Shown here: piece by piece, positions 8,205 to 16,486 of the stretch
How positions within the stretch are numbered: position 1 is the first letter of the stretch
How the letters are laid out: every line of letters starts with the position of its first letter
NCBI GenBank assembly: GCA_017621845.1
Contig: JAGASI010000064.1
Coordinates: forward strand, 1-35,411
Source: Muribaculaceae bacterium
GTDB taxonomy: Bacteria; Bacteroidota; Bacteroidia; Bacteroidales; Muribaculaceae
Length of the DNA: 35,411 nt
Direction: 5' to 3'
Notes under the pieces: model-generated
Database searches by the model: none
What the model saw: the letters and a program-made list of their open reading frames with translations, nothing else
What the model was told of the DNA's origin: nothing
Translations under genes and position numbers: made by a program

Positions 8205-8714
8205 ATGAAAAAATTTTTATCCTTATTTGCACTTATAGCGCTGGTATGCTGTGCCGCCACCGCTGCTGTACCCATCACCAAAGTTGACAAAATCGCGCCC
8301 ACCGACGAGGTATTCATGGACATGGCAGTTACTGCCGCCAAAAAAGCAGTTTCGGGTGGCCAAGCTCCCTGTGGTGCCGTAATCATTCTCAATGGCGCCT
8401 GGCGCGCTACCGGTACTCCCTCGGGAACAACCACCGCCGAACAGAATGCCGCCGCAAAGTCTCGTCTCCAATCGCTGACAAATGCCACCGTATATACCAC
8501 CGTCGAGCCCACAACCGAAGCATACATGGACCTGTGCCGTCTCGGTGCCGACGCTGTATTCTTTGTTGTCGGCCGCGACAATGCCGTCAAAATGGGCATA
8601 TACCCTGCCGACGCATACGACGATGCCAAAATCCCCGCCGACTTCAAGACAATACCTCTCAAACAGATGCCATACGACGAAGCTACCGAGCTGGTCATCA
8701 AATACAAGAAATAA
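8205..8714 (+). CDS. Exported deaminase-fold protein lacking zinc ligands
   Basis: A 169-residue protein with a clear signal peptide (hydrophobic 4-20, cleavage near AATAA/VP). The mature part follows the TadA/guanine-deaminase fold: MAVTAAKKAV helix, APCGAVIILNG strand at 54-64, a helix after TTTAEQNAAA, ATVYTTVEP at 94-102 and GADAVFFVVG at 114-123. In active enzymes HAE and PCxxC bind zinc. Here HAE reads T77-A78-E79 and PCxxC reads P102-T-T-E-A106, so the His and both Cys ligands are gone while the Glu remains. Catalysis by the usual mechanism is therefore unlikely; a binding role is inference. It is 114 nt after the glycosidase gene, and its stop codon touches the TTG start of the neuC-like gene, so it is probably co-transcribed with the sugar genes. 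Confidence 0.72.
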   Translation: MKKFLSLFALIALVCCAATAAVPITKVDKIAPTDEVFMDMAVTAAKKAVSGGQAPCGAVIILNGAWRATGTPSGTTTAEQNAAAKSRLQSLTNATVYTTVEPTTEAYMDLCRLGADAVFFVVGRDNAVKMGIYPADAYDDAKIPADFKTIPLKQMPYDEATELVIKYKK

Positions 8715-9881
8715 TTGCTTAAAATAGCCATAATCACATCGACACGCGCCGACTGGGGCCTGCTCAGTCGGCCCGCTGTCGCTTTACAGAACCGTGAGGA
8801 CGTCCATCTCACTGTTCTGGCAACTAACATGCACCTGTTGCCCGAGCATGGACACACTATCGACGAGATACGCCGAGACGGTATCCGTGACATCATCCCC
8901 GTTGACATGAACGTTCAAGGTGATGACGATGTCAGCCGGGCCCGGGCCATGGGACTCTGCCTGGACGCCATGGCATGCACATTAGGTCAACTGCGACCCG
9001 ACCGCGTGGTCATACTCGGCGACCGTTATGAAATATTAGCCGCCGCCTCGGCTGCCGCTATGCTCTCAATACCTATCATACATCTTCACGGTGGCGAAAT
9101 ATCAGAAGGTGCCATTGACAACGCCATGCGGCACGCCATCACCAAACTCGCCTCCCTCCATCTGGTCTCCACCGAAGACCATCGCCAACGGGTCATCCAG
9201 ATGGGCGAAGACCCATCGTGTGTCATAAACACCGGTGCTATAGGCGTTGCCAACGCCCTCGAGGTCCCGCTTATGTCGCGTGACGAAATCACCAAGTCGT
9301 TAGGAGGCTTCACGCTCGACCCCGACCACACTTTTATGGTCACATACCACCCGACTACACTTGATCGCGGGGCCTCGGTAGAACATCGTTTTGCCGCTCT
9401 ACTCCAAGCCCTTGACCGACACCCCGAATATAACATCATAATCACCGGGGCAAATAACGATGCCGGTGGAAAAGTCATCGCCGACATGACTGCACGTTGG
9501 CAAGCCCGCCATCCCGAGCGCGTGATGAGCGTCCAATCCTTAGGAATGAAACGTTATCTCTCGACACTGAGGCACATTACAGCCGTCATCGGCAATTCTT
9601 CAAGTGGCATCATAGAAGTTCCCTCAATGGGAATACCAACCGTAGACATCGGCTCCCGCCAAAGAGGACGCACTGCCGCCGACTCCATTATCCACTGTGG
9701 TGAGGCGGTCGACGACATCGACCGAGCTATTACTATTGCCATCTCGCCCGAGACCCGCCGTAACGCAAGACTCACCGACAACCCATATTACCGCCCCGGC
9801 ACTCTCCATAATATTGTCGAAGCTATTGTAAACCGATGCCCCACTTCAACTGTTAAAAAATTTAATGATATAAAATTTTGA
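8715..9881 (+). CDS. neuC: UDP-GlcNAc 2-epimerase, hydrolysing (NeuC/LegG-like)
   Basis: A 388-residue GT-B-fold epimerase. It begins LKIAIITSTRADWGLL, typical of NeuC, and has VVILGDRYE, HLHGGEISEGAIDNAMRH, VTYHPTT and GNSSSGIIEVPS, all hallmarks of the hydrolysing 2-epimerases that release ManNAc or a 2-epimerised sugar and UDP (or GDP for LegG-like forms). The only in-frame start that preserves the N-terminal Rossmann strand is TTG at 8715, directly after the TAA of the preceding gene. The stop overlaps the next start by 3 nt within TTGA. The product would feed sialic or legionaminic acid synthesis in the cytoplasm. No sialate/legionaminate synthase is adjacent, so the exact substrate (UDP-GlcNAc, or a diacetamido sugar) is not decided by the sequence. 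Confidence 0.88.
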   Translation: MLKIAIITSTRADWGLLSRPAVALQNREDVHLTVLATNMHLLPEHGHTIDEIRRDGIRDIIPVDMNVQGDDDVSRARAMGLCLDAMACTLGQLRPDRVVILGDRYEILAAASAAAMLSIPIIHLHGGEISEGAIDNAMRHAITKLASLHLVSTEDHRQRVIQMGEDPSCVINTGAIGVANALEVPLMSRDEITKSLGGFTLDPDHTFMVTYHPTTLDRGASVEHRFAALLQALDRHPEYNIIITGANNDAGGKVIADMTARWQARHPERVMSVQSLGMKRYLSTLRHITAVIGNSSSGIIEVPSMGIPTVDIGSRQRGRTAADSIIHCGEAVDDIDRAITIAISPETRRNARLTDNPYYRPGTLHNIVEAIVNRCPTSTVKKFNDIKF

Positions 9882-10933
9882 ACCTGACAACATACATAAT
9901 ACCCGCCGAACACTCTCTACGTGACGCCTTAAAAAAACTCAATACCCTGTCAGGCGGCTCCATGACTCTATTTGTCACCGATGGCGACTCAATCATAGGC
10001 ACTCTCACCGACGGCGATATAAGACGCGCCCTTATCTCCGGCGCTTCCCTCAACGACCAAGCAGGCTCGGCAGCTTTCTCCGCTTTTAAATATATCACCA
10101 CTACCAACCCCGATGTCAAGACACTCAAGGGACTTCGCGCCCGAGGTATAACCATGGTTCCCGTCATTGACGCCAACCATCATCTGGTCGACATCATCGA
10201 CTTGAGCATTACACACACGCGACTCCCGCTCTCGGCAATACTAATGGCCGGTGGCAAAGGCGAACGACTCAGACCACTGACACTCTCCACCCCCAAGCCT
10301 CTGCTCGAAATTGACGGTAAACCAATCATAGACTACAACATTGAAGCCCTTGCCTCATGTGGCATCAATGATATAACAGTGACAGTAAACTACCTGGCTG
10401 AAAAAATCCAAGAGCACTTCTCATCTCCCGTGGCCGGCGTCCGGGTCAAGACTGTGCGCGAGACAATGCCATTAGGCACCATCGGCTCGGCTGCACTTAT
10501 AAATCATCGCCCGGGCGCAAGCTCAATAGTGATGAACAGCGACCTGCTCACCACAATCTCATTTGAAGACATGTACCTCAGACACCGCGACCTTGATGCC
10601 GACATCACCATCGCTGTCATTCCCTATCAAGTCTCGGTACCTTTTGCCATCCTTGACATCGATGGACACGACGTCAAGGGTATCCAAGAAAAGCCCTCTT
10701 ACTCCTACTATGCCAACGCCGGCATATACATCTTTAACAACGACCTGCTCGCCTCACTCCCCACAGACCGGCGCACCGATGCCACCGACCTCATCGAACA
10801 AGCCATTGACTCGGGAAGACGTGTAGTATACTTCCCCATAAACGGCTCATGGATTGATGTAGGCTCACCGACCGACTTCCGACAAGCCGCCGAACTGATG
10901 AAACATTACCGCAATTTCTCGGCCAACCACTAA
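9878..10933 (+). CDS. CBS-domain sugar-phosphate nucleotidyltransferase (PtmE/LegX-like)
   Basis: A 351-residue protein with two CBS motifs in the first 115 residues (SLRDALKKLN, GTLTDGDIRRAL, GITMVPVIDANHHLVDII) joined to a nucleotidyltransferase domain starting at about 118 (ILMAGGKGERLRPLT, then TPKPLLEIDGKPI, MNSDLL and GSWIDVGSPTDF). This order matches Campylobacter PtmE (LegX), a glucosamine-1-phosphate guanylyltransferase of the legionaminic acid pathway. Related CBS-fused enzymes occur in other surface-sugar loci, so GTP/GlcN-1-P specificity is inference. The start is TTG at 9878, inside the TTGA overlap with the neuC-like stop, which implies translational coupling. The CBS pair may sense adenine nucleotides. 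Obg follows after 55 nt. Confidence 0.82.
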   Translation: MNLTTYIIPAEHSLRDALKKLNTLSGGSMTLFVTDGDSIIGTLTDGDIRRALISGASLNDQAGSAAFSAFKYITTTNPDVKTLKGLRARGITMVPVIDANHHLVDIIDLSITHTRLPLSAILMAGGKGERLRPLTLSTPKPLLEIDGKPIIDYNIEALASCGINDITVTVNYLAEKIQEHFSSPVAGVRVKTVRETMPLGTIGSAALINHRPGASSIVMNSDLLTTISFEDMYLRHRDLDADITIAVIPYQVSVPFAILDIDGHDVKGIQEKPSYSYYANAGIYIFNNDLLASLPTDRRTDATDLIEQAIDSGRRVVYFPINGSWIDVGSPTDFRQAAELMKHYRNFSANH

Positions 10934-10988
10934 ACCTTACACCCTGACAAGGCATTATAATTAAGAATAACTAACAACTACACACATA

Positions 10989-12209
10989 ATGGCTGACTCC
11001 AACTTTATAGACTATGTCAAAATCCTTTGTCGCTCAGGCAAGGGAGGCGCCGGATCCCGGCATTTCTATCGCGCAAAATACGTTCCCAAAGGCGGTCCCG
11101 ACGGTGGTGACGGCGGTCGTGGCGGCCACATCATCCTACGTGGCAACAAAAACATGTGGACACTGTTGCCACTCAAATACCGCCGACACATCTTTGCCGG
11201 CAACGGACAGAGCGGTTCGGGCGGCCGGTCATTTGGCAAAGACGGTGACGACGTCATAGTTGACGTTCCCTGCGGAACTGTAGTCTTTGACGCCGATACC
11301 GGCGAATACATAACCGAAGTAAAGGAAGACGGCCAAGACGTATACCTCCTGCGTGGCGGTCGCGGCGGTCTGGGCAACTGGCACTTTGCCACATCCACCA
11401 ACCGTACACCACGATACGCCCAGCCCGGCGAACCTGCCATCGAAAAATCAGTCATCCTCGAGCTCAAGCTCCTGGCCGACGTAGGCCTCGTCGGTTTTCC
11501 CAATGCCGGCAAGTCAACACTACTGTCAGCACTGTCATCCGCCCGGCCCAAAATTGCCGACTATCCCTTCACCACGATGGAACCCCAGCTCGGCATCGTC
11601 TCATATCGCGACAACCGCTCCTTTGTCATGGCCGATATCCCCGGTATTATAGAAGGTGCCAGCGAGGGCAAAGGACTTGGCCTTAGATTTCTACGCCACA
11701 TCGAGCGCAACGCCGTACTCCTGTTCCTCGTCCCCGCCGATGCCGACGACATCACCAACCAATACAACATACTGCTCCGTGAACTCGAACAATTCAATCC
11801 CCAGCTCATGGACAAACACCGCATCCTGGCCATATCCAAGTCCGACATGCTCGATGACGAGCTCATGGAAGAAATTGCTGTCACACTCCCCGAGGACATC
11901 CCCCACGTGTTCATCTCGGCCGTGACAGGACAAGGCCTCACCGAACTCAAAGACACCCTCTGGCGTGCCATCACCGATGACAGCAACCGTCTCGCCACCC
12001 CCGACATCGTCCACCGCCCACTTGACGGACACCACCGCGTGCGCGAAGAAGACAACTTCATCTTCCAATACGAGCCCACCCAGGACGAGCTTGCCGACGA
12101 GGCCGAAGACCTCCAACAAATCTCACCCGACGCCTGGGGCGAAGACATCGACTGGGACGACGCCGAGTACGACGTCCCCGACCTCGACAACCCCAACAAA
12201 AACCGATAA
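10989..12209 (+). CDS. obg: GTPase Obg/CgtA
   Basis: A 406-residue ribosome-assembly GTPase. The glycine-rich Obg domain (about 1-158) has [20 protein letters not shown] and GGDGGRGG. The G domain follows with the P-loop GFPNAGKST at 169-177, switch region [10 protein letters not shown]3 [10 protein letters not shown]4 SKSD (usual NKxD with Ser) and G5 SAVTG. The C-terminal tail beyond about 345 is strongly acidic (many Asp/Glu, ending DNPNKNR), as in many Obg proteins. The length is normal. It acts on the 50S subunit and in growth and stringent control. It is downstream of the nucleotidyltransferase by 55 nt and is followed by a long hairpin. It has no functional link to the sugar genes. Confidence 0.97.
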   Translation: MADSNFIDYVKILCRSGKGGAGSRHFYRAKYVPKGGPDGGDGGRGGHIILRGNKNMWTLLPLKYRRHIFAGNGQSGSGGRSFGKDGDDVIVDVPCGTVVFDADTGEYITEVKEDGQDVYLLRGGRGGLGNWHFATSTNRTPRYAQPGEPAIEKSVILELKLLADVGLVGFPNAGKSTLLSALSSARPKIADYPFTTMEPQLGIVSYRDNRSFVMADIPGIIEGASEGKGLGLRFLRHIERNAVLLFLVPADADDITNQYNILLRELEQFNPQLMDKHRILAISKSDMLDDELMEEIAVTLPEDIPHVFISAVTGQGLTELKDTLWRAITDDSNRLATPDIVHRPLDGHHRVREEDNFIFQYEPTQDELADEAEDLQQISPDAWGEDIDWDDAEYDVPDLDNPNKNR

Positions 12210-12223
12210 CACTCCCTACACCA

Positions 12224-12266
12224 TAATATAACGGTCGAGCAATCATCTTGCCCGACCGTTATATTA
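12224..12266. terminator. Long hairpin after obg, probable bidirectional terminator
   Basis: A perfect 14-bp stem (left arm 12224-12237, right arm 12253-12266) encloses an inner GCAA/TTGC stem with a 5-nt loop. The base of the stem is AT-rich, giving TATATTA on either strand. There is no long T-run, so termination is likely but not certain. Confidence 0.7.
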
Positions 12267-12361
12267 CAATACCCAGTATTAACGTTTCTTTTCTATCATA
12301 GCCATTATTCCCTTCATTACCGGCCGGACAACACTACAGGTCGTTTCTCGTGAAAATTCAC

Positions 12362-12369
12362 TAAATTTG
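12362..12369 (+). promoter_or_regulatory. Bacteroidetes -7 element ahead of the four-helix-bundle gene
   Basis: TAAATTTG matches TAnnTTTG and lies immediately in front of the upstream TTCG-rich repeat. The nearest -33-like TTTC is too close (about 14 nt), so the match is partial. It may serve the four-helix-bundle gene and the TonB receptor together. Confidence 0.4.
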
Positions 12370-12376
12370 TAACTTG

Positions 12377-12451
12377 TTTCGGGGTTTCGTGACTTCTGAG
12401 CTTCGATACTACGAGCTATCGGGGCTTCAAGTTCGGGGCTTCGATACTATT
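12377..12451 (+). repeat. Degenerate TTCG-rich short repeats upstream of the four-helix-bundle gene
   Basis: A low-complexity run of units like GGGGCTTCGATACT. GCTTCGATACTA occurs twice (12400-12411 and 12438-12449), and TCGGGGCTTC occurs at 12419-12428 and again at 12433-12442. The 11-mer TCGGGGCTTCG at 12433-12443 recurs downstream at 13314-13324 on the same strand. Confidence 0.7.
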
Positions 12452-12478
12452 TGTTTTAATTTATATTCTTCCCACTTT

Positions 12479-13231
12479 ATGGGCCATAATATCAATATCA
12501 CTAACAACTGCTCTTACATGGGGCTCGACAGCTGGATATTAGCTAATATTATCCAACTGGCGACATACGATTTCTGCCGTAAATTTTTAAACAAGGCAAA
12601 TGACCCGTGTGGACGCTTGTTTGACCAAATGACTCAGGCAGCACGCTCGGGCCAAGCCTATATCGCCGAAGGATCGGCACGGCGTCAGACTTCTTCAGAG
12701 ACTGAAATGAAATTATTAGACGTTGCTCGTGCAAGCCTCAATGAATTGGCCGGTGATTACATGTTTATACTAATGAGTCGTGGTGAAGCGGCCTGGACGA
12801 AGTCTGATCCCAATTTCGTCAACATCAACTCTTTTAAACTATTGCCTCATCACTATGGCGAGAACTATCTCCATGATGTAATGGAATATATTATCGTGCA
12901 AAAATCACGTCTATCCCCATGGCTTAAAACCGATGACATTAATTTAGCAGCAAATTCATTGCTCGTCCTTTGTCATCGTGCCATCAGGATGCTTGAAAAA
13001 CAGATTGCCTCATCTTTTAATCGCTTTAAACAACAAGGCGGTTTTACTGAAAACCTTACCAAAGCACGTATCGAATTAAAGCAATCAGAAGCAAAAGACA
13101 ATAAAGCTCCTCTATGTCCGACATGTGGAGCCACAATGGTCGAGAGAGTTATTAAACGCGGTTCTAAACAAGGCACCATATTTTGGGGCTGTAGCAATTA
13201 TCCTAAATGTCAGGGCACTCGGGAGATATAA
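12479..13231 (+). CDS. Four-helix-bundle protein with C-terminal topoisomerase-type zinc ribbon
   Basis: About 250 residues from the ATG at 12479. A later ATG at 12518 is also possible, and the open frame reaches 12374 only through repeat sequence and a TTG. The core, from LATYDFCRKFL through GRLFDQMTQAARSGQAYIAEGS, SETEMKLLDVARASLNELAGDY and later helices, matches the S23/avd-like four-helix-bundle superfamily, in the 'four helix bundle suffix domain' subgroup. The last 35 residues form a C4 zinc ribbon (CPTCGATMVERV, then WGCSNYPKCQGT) as in topoisomerase I tails. This suggests nucleic-acid binding, but no function is established. The gene is bracketed on both sides by degenerate TTCG-rich repeats, as if it were an inserted cassette, and it lies directly ahead of the TonB receptor gene. 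Confidence 0.78.
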   Translation: MGHNINITNNCSYMGLDSWILANIIQLATYDFCRKFLNKANDPCGRLFDQMTQAARSGQAYIAEGSARRQTSSETEMKLLDVARASLNELAGDYMFILMSRGEAAWTKSDPNFVNINSFKLLPHHYGENYLHDVMEYIIVQKSRLSPWLKTDDINLAANSLLVLCHRAIRMLEKQIASSFNRFKQQGGFTENLTKARIELKQSEAKDNKAPLCPTCGATMVERVIKRGSKQGTIFWGCSNYPKCQGTREI

Positions 13232-13243
13232 CTTTACTAAAAC

Positions 13244-13332
13244 AAGGTCTCGGGACTTCGATGCTTAGATGTTTCGACGCTTCGATGTTTCGAGATGTCG
13301 AGATGTCGGGACGTCGGGGCTTCGGGGTGTCG
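13244..13332 (+). repeat. Degenerate TTCG/GTCG-rich short repeats downstream of the four-helix-bundle gene
   Basis: A run of units such as GCTTCGATGTTTCGA, GATGTCGAGATGTCGGG and GTCGGGGCTTCGGGG. It shares the composition, phase and the 11-mer TCGGGGCTTCG with the upstream repeat. It runs into the first codons of the TonB receptor, so it may have replaced or reshaped that gene's original leader. Confidence 0.7.
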
Positions 13333-15312
13333 AGGGTGATTTTTACTCTGGTGTTTTTAATGACATTTTTTACCGGACCGGCTATGGGTCCTGAAGTTGA
13401 TACGCTCGACGAGGTGGTGGTGCAGGGGCGACGGCGCGTGCCTCCGCTGACACCGTCCATGACCCTGTCGGGCGAGGCTCTCAAACGATTCAACAGCAAC
13501 ACGGTGGCCGATGCGCTAAGATATTTCTCAGGCGTACAGATTAAAGACTATGGCGGCGTGGGTGGTGTCAAGACTGTCAACGTGCGCTCAATGGGCACCA
13601 ATCACACCGGCGTCGTGTATGACGGCATAGAGCTGTCCAATGCCCAGAACGGACAGATTGACCTTGGTCAATACTCACTGGATAATATCGAGGCGCTGTC
13701 GGTATATAACGGTGACCGTAGCGATCTGCTGATGCCGGCCCGGCAGTTTGGCTCAGCAGCGACAGTTTACATGACCTCACGCCGCCCCGACCTTGATGAC
13801 CGTAACTATCGCGTGAGAGCATCGGTCAAGGGTGGCTCTTTCGGCACATTCAACCCGGCGATTTCGGCCGACATAAGACTATCACAACGGTTTACACTTT
13901 CGGCCTCAGCTGAATGGCTGTATGCCACGGGTAAATATAAATTTCGCTATCGACGCCTCAACCAGGACAACACCGTGGCCTACGACACCACCGCCACCCG
14001 CCATAACGGTGACATCAACGCTCTGCGCGCCGAGGTCGACTTGAACGGCTCAATTGGTAAAAACGCTTCATGGCATACCAAGGTATATCACTACAACTCA
14101 GAGCGTGGCATACCCGGAGCCGTGGTCAACAACGTGTGGTTCCGTGGCGAGCGCCTTTGGGACAACAACACCTTTGCCCAAAGCAATGTCAAATGGCAAC
14201 AAGGCCGTTACAGTGCCATGGTAAATGCCAAATATGCTTTCTACCAGACTCACTATATAAATAAAGACGAGCGGGTTCTCCCGGTAGACAATCTATACCG
14301 CCAGCAAGAAGTCTATGTCTCAGCCTCAGGACAGATGTATCTCACCTCATGGTGGAAAGTAGCAGCCGCCTACGACTTCCAATGGAATTCGATGACCGCC
14401 GACCTGTATGACTTCTGCAACCCATGGCGGGCATCCAACTATGGCGCCGTGTCTACCGCTGTCAATGCCGCCGGGTTTAGTGCACGTGCCTCAGCGCTTA
14501 TCAACTATGTCTACGACCGACAACGTGCCCGCGACTTAGCCACCGACCGCTGGGCATTCACCCCGGCCATCTACCTCTCTTATACGCCACAGAGATTTAA
14601 AAATCTGACTGCTCGAGCTTTCTTCAAACAGTCCTACCGCATGCCTACATTCAATGACCTGTTCTATACCGATATCGGCAATGCCTCGCTCTCGCCCGAG
14701 CGTGTCTCCCAGTATAACATCGGATTGAATTATGAATCTCGACGTCACGGGCATCTTCTGTCAGGACTTGCTTTTTCGGCCGATGCATATTATAACTATG
14801 TCAAAGACAAAATTGTAGCCTATCCCAAAGGCCAACAATTCCGTTGGACAATGCTCAATCTTGGCAAGGTAGACATACGTGGCTTAGACGTCTCAGCTTC
14901 GGCTACACTCTCACCAACACGCGATATGGACCTTACCCTCCGCGCCACATATACCTATCAGCGTGCCATTGATATCACCAATCAGTCCGACCCTTATTAT
15001 CGCGACATGATACCTTACATCCCTCGCCACTCAGGATCGGCCATCGCCAACATATCCTGGCGCGACTGGGGACTCAATTATAGTTTTATATATGTCGGCG
15101 AACGTTATTCCCAACAAGAGAACATTCCTGTCAACTATATAGGTCCATGGTACACGAGCGACCTGTCGCTGTCCTATGATTTCAGCCTGTGGCGCATAAA
15201 ATGGCGTGCCATGCTCCAAGTCAATAATATATTGGACCAAGCCTATGACGTCATTGCCGGCTACCCCATGCCCGGCATAAACTTTAAAGGTGGCCTAACA
15301 TTGGAATTTTGA
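13303..15312 (+). CDS. TonB-dependent outer membrane receptor (BtuB-like)
   Basis: About 669 residues from the ATG at 13303. This start gives a good signal peptide: basic SGRRGFGVSR, hydrophobic VIFTLVFLMTFF, end near GPAMG. The frame extends up to 13207, but that part is translated repeat and overlaps the preceding gene, and GTG at 13327 is another option. A TonB-box-like DTLDEVVVQG follows the signal, then a plug domain (ADALRYFSGVQIKDYGG, VNVRSMGTNHTGVVYDGIELS) and a 22-strand-type barrel ending with the terminal Phe of GGLTLEF. The following BtuG-like lipoprotein (13-nt gap) suggests corrinoid uptake. No B12-box (GCCACTG) was found in 12210-13302, so riboswitch control is not visible. A haem or other small-ligand receptor remains possible. 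Confidence 0.82.
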   Translation: MSGRRGFGVSRVIFTLVFLMTFFTGPAMGPEVDTLDEVVVQGRRRVPPLTPSMTLSGEALKRFNSNTVADALRYFSGVQIKDYGGVGGVKTVNVRSMGTNHTGVVYDGIELSNAQNGQIDLGQYSLDNIEALSVYNGDRSDLLMPARQFGSAATVYMTSRRPDLDDRNYRVRASVKGGSFGTFNPAISADIRLSQRFTLSASAEWLYATGKYKFRYRRLNQDNTVAYDTTATRHNGDINALRAEVDLNGSIGKNASWHTKVYHYNSERGIPGAVVNNVWFRGERLWDNNTFAQSNVKWQQGRYSAMVNAKYAFYQTHYINKDERVLPVDNLYRQQEVYVSASGQMYLTSWWKVAAAYDFQWNSMTADLYDFCNPWRASNYGAVSTAVNAAGFSARASALINYVYDRQRARDLATDRWAFTPAIYLSYTPQRFKNLTARAFFKQSYRMPTFNDLFYTDIGNASLSPERVSQYNIGLNYESRRHGHLLSGLAFSADAYYNYVKDKIVAYPKGQQFRWTMLNLGKVDIRGLDVSASATLSPTRDMDLTLRATYTYQRAIDITNQSDPYYRDMIPYIPRHSGSAIANISWRDWGLNYSFIYVGERYSQQENIPVNYIGPWYTSDLSLSYDFSLWRIKWRAMLQVNNILDQAYDVIAGYPMPGINFKGGLTLEF

Positions 15313-15325
15313 AAAGCCTCAACAG

Positions 15326-16477
15326 ATGAAAACACCATATATCATACTATTACTACTCACGACCCTACTTCTGGGAGCCTGCCGCGAAGATGTTTATGTC
15401 GTGCCGGCCGACTTTACCCAAGTGTGCCCGCCATCATCGGCCGACGATCCAGTCACCACCATGTACCTCATCAACGAGGGCAACATGGGCTCAAACAAAG
15501 CCTCGATTGACATGCTCGACTACCACACCGGAGTGTACTGGCGCAACCTCTACGCCACGCGTAACCCATCGGTTGTCAAGGAACTCGGCGATGTAGCCAA
15601 CGACGCCAAGATTTATGGGAGTCGTCTTTATGTCACCATCAACTGCTCACATAAAGTCGAAGTCATGGATGCCCACACCCTACGTCGCATAGGTCAGATT
15701 GACATTCCCAATTGCCGTTATCTGGCTTTCCACGATGGGCACGCCTATGTATCTTCATACGTCAGCACTATCATCGGTGATGCCGACGCACCATTAGGAG
15801 AAGTCTGTGAGGTTGATACGGCGACCCTCACCATCACGCGTCGCGTCTCCGTGGGTTACCAACCCGAGGAAATGGCCATACTCGACGGACGACTATACGT
15901 TGCCAACTCGGGCGGATACCGCCCCCCAAAATATGATAATACTGTCTCGGTAATTGACCTTGAGACAATGACACGCGAGCGCGACATAGAGGTAGACATC
16001 AATCTATTCCGTCTACGCGCCGACTCCCACGGTACACTGTGGGTAACATCGCGGGGTGACCACAAGTCTCGGCCCGGCTCTCTATACCGTCTTGAACAAC
16101 TGTCGCCTCAAGCCCCCATGCAAGTCACTGACCGCTATGACATCCCTGTCTCAGACATGGCCTTCCGTGGGGACTCACTGATATACATCGCATCACAGTG
16201 GAACGACATTTCAGCCACTTCATCAGCCGCATACGGGATTATCAGTACCTCCACCGGACGCATTATAGCCAACGATCTTGGCAACCCCGCGGTCACGGCC
16301 GCCATTGTCCACCCCTACTGTATCGCCGTCCATCCCTATACCGGTGACATATACCTCACCGACGCACGCAACTATGTCTCATCAGGGACACTATACTGCC
16401 TTGACCCATACGGCAACCTACGTTGGCGCACACTCACCGGTGACATACCTGCCGCAATAGCATTTCTTTACCACTGA
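15326..16477 (+). CDS. Surface lipoprotein with YncE-like beta-propeller (BtuG-like)
   Basis: A 383-residue lipoprotein: the signal peptide ends in the lipobox LGAC with Cys19. The mature protein is a run of beta-propeller blades of the YncE/DUF5074 type: MYLINEGNMGSNKASIDMLD, SRLYVTINCSHKVEVMDAHTL, PEEMAILDGRLYVANSGG, NTVSVIDLETMTRERDI, HPYTGDIYLTDARNY. In Bacteroides, BtuG proteins with this fold sit on the outer surface, bind cobalamin very tightly and cap BtuB. The direct pairing with a TonB receptor, 13 nt downstream and in the same order, supports such a role. Ligand identity is inference. The next gene starts 9 nt later with GTG. Confidence 0.75.
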   Translation: MKTPYIILLLLTTLLLGACREDVYVVPADFTQVCPPSSADDPVTTMYLINEGNMGSNKASIDMLDYHTGVYWRNLYATRNPSVVKELGDVANDAKIYGSRLYVTINCSHKVEVMDAHTLRRIGQIDIPNCRYLAFHDGHAYVSSYVSTIIGDADAPLGEVCEVDTATLTITRRVSVGYQPEEMAILDGRLYVANSGGYRPPKYDNTVSVIDLETMTRERDIEVDINLFRLRADSHGTLWVTSRGDHKSRPGSLYRLEQLSPQAPMQVTDRYDIPVSDMAFRGDSLIYIASQWNDISATSSAAYGIISTSTGRIIANDLGNPAVTAAIVHPYCIAVHPYTGDIYLTDARNYVSSGTLYCLDPYGNLRWRTLTGDIPAAIAFLYH

Positions 16478-16486
16478 CCCTGACAA

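Noticed and set aside
8141..8908. 255-codon minus-strand frame across the deaminase-like and neuC-like genes
   Set aside because: It overlaps two well-supported genes in antisense, with composition typical of shadows.
11561..12199. Minus-strand Ser/Met-rich frame inside obg
   Set aside because: Low-complexity antisense of the acidic obg tail and G domain.
12374..12478. N-terminal extension of the four-helix-bundle protein from the TTG at 12374
   Set aside because: Most of the 35 extra codons are translated TTCG repeat and they precede the conserved core; an ATG at 12479 or 12518 fits better.
13207..13302. N-terminal extension of the TonB receptor from ATG 13207
   Set aside because: It overlaps the preceding gene and is mostly repeat; a proper signal peptide begins at 13303.
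12210..13302. Cobalamin riboswitch ahead of the BtuB-like gene
   Set aside because: I searched for the B12 box GCCACTG and saw none; no multi-stem aptamer layout is apparent by eye.
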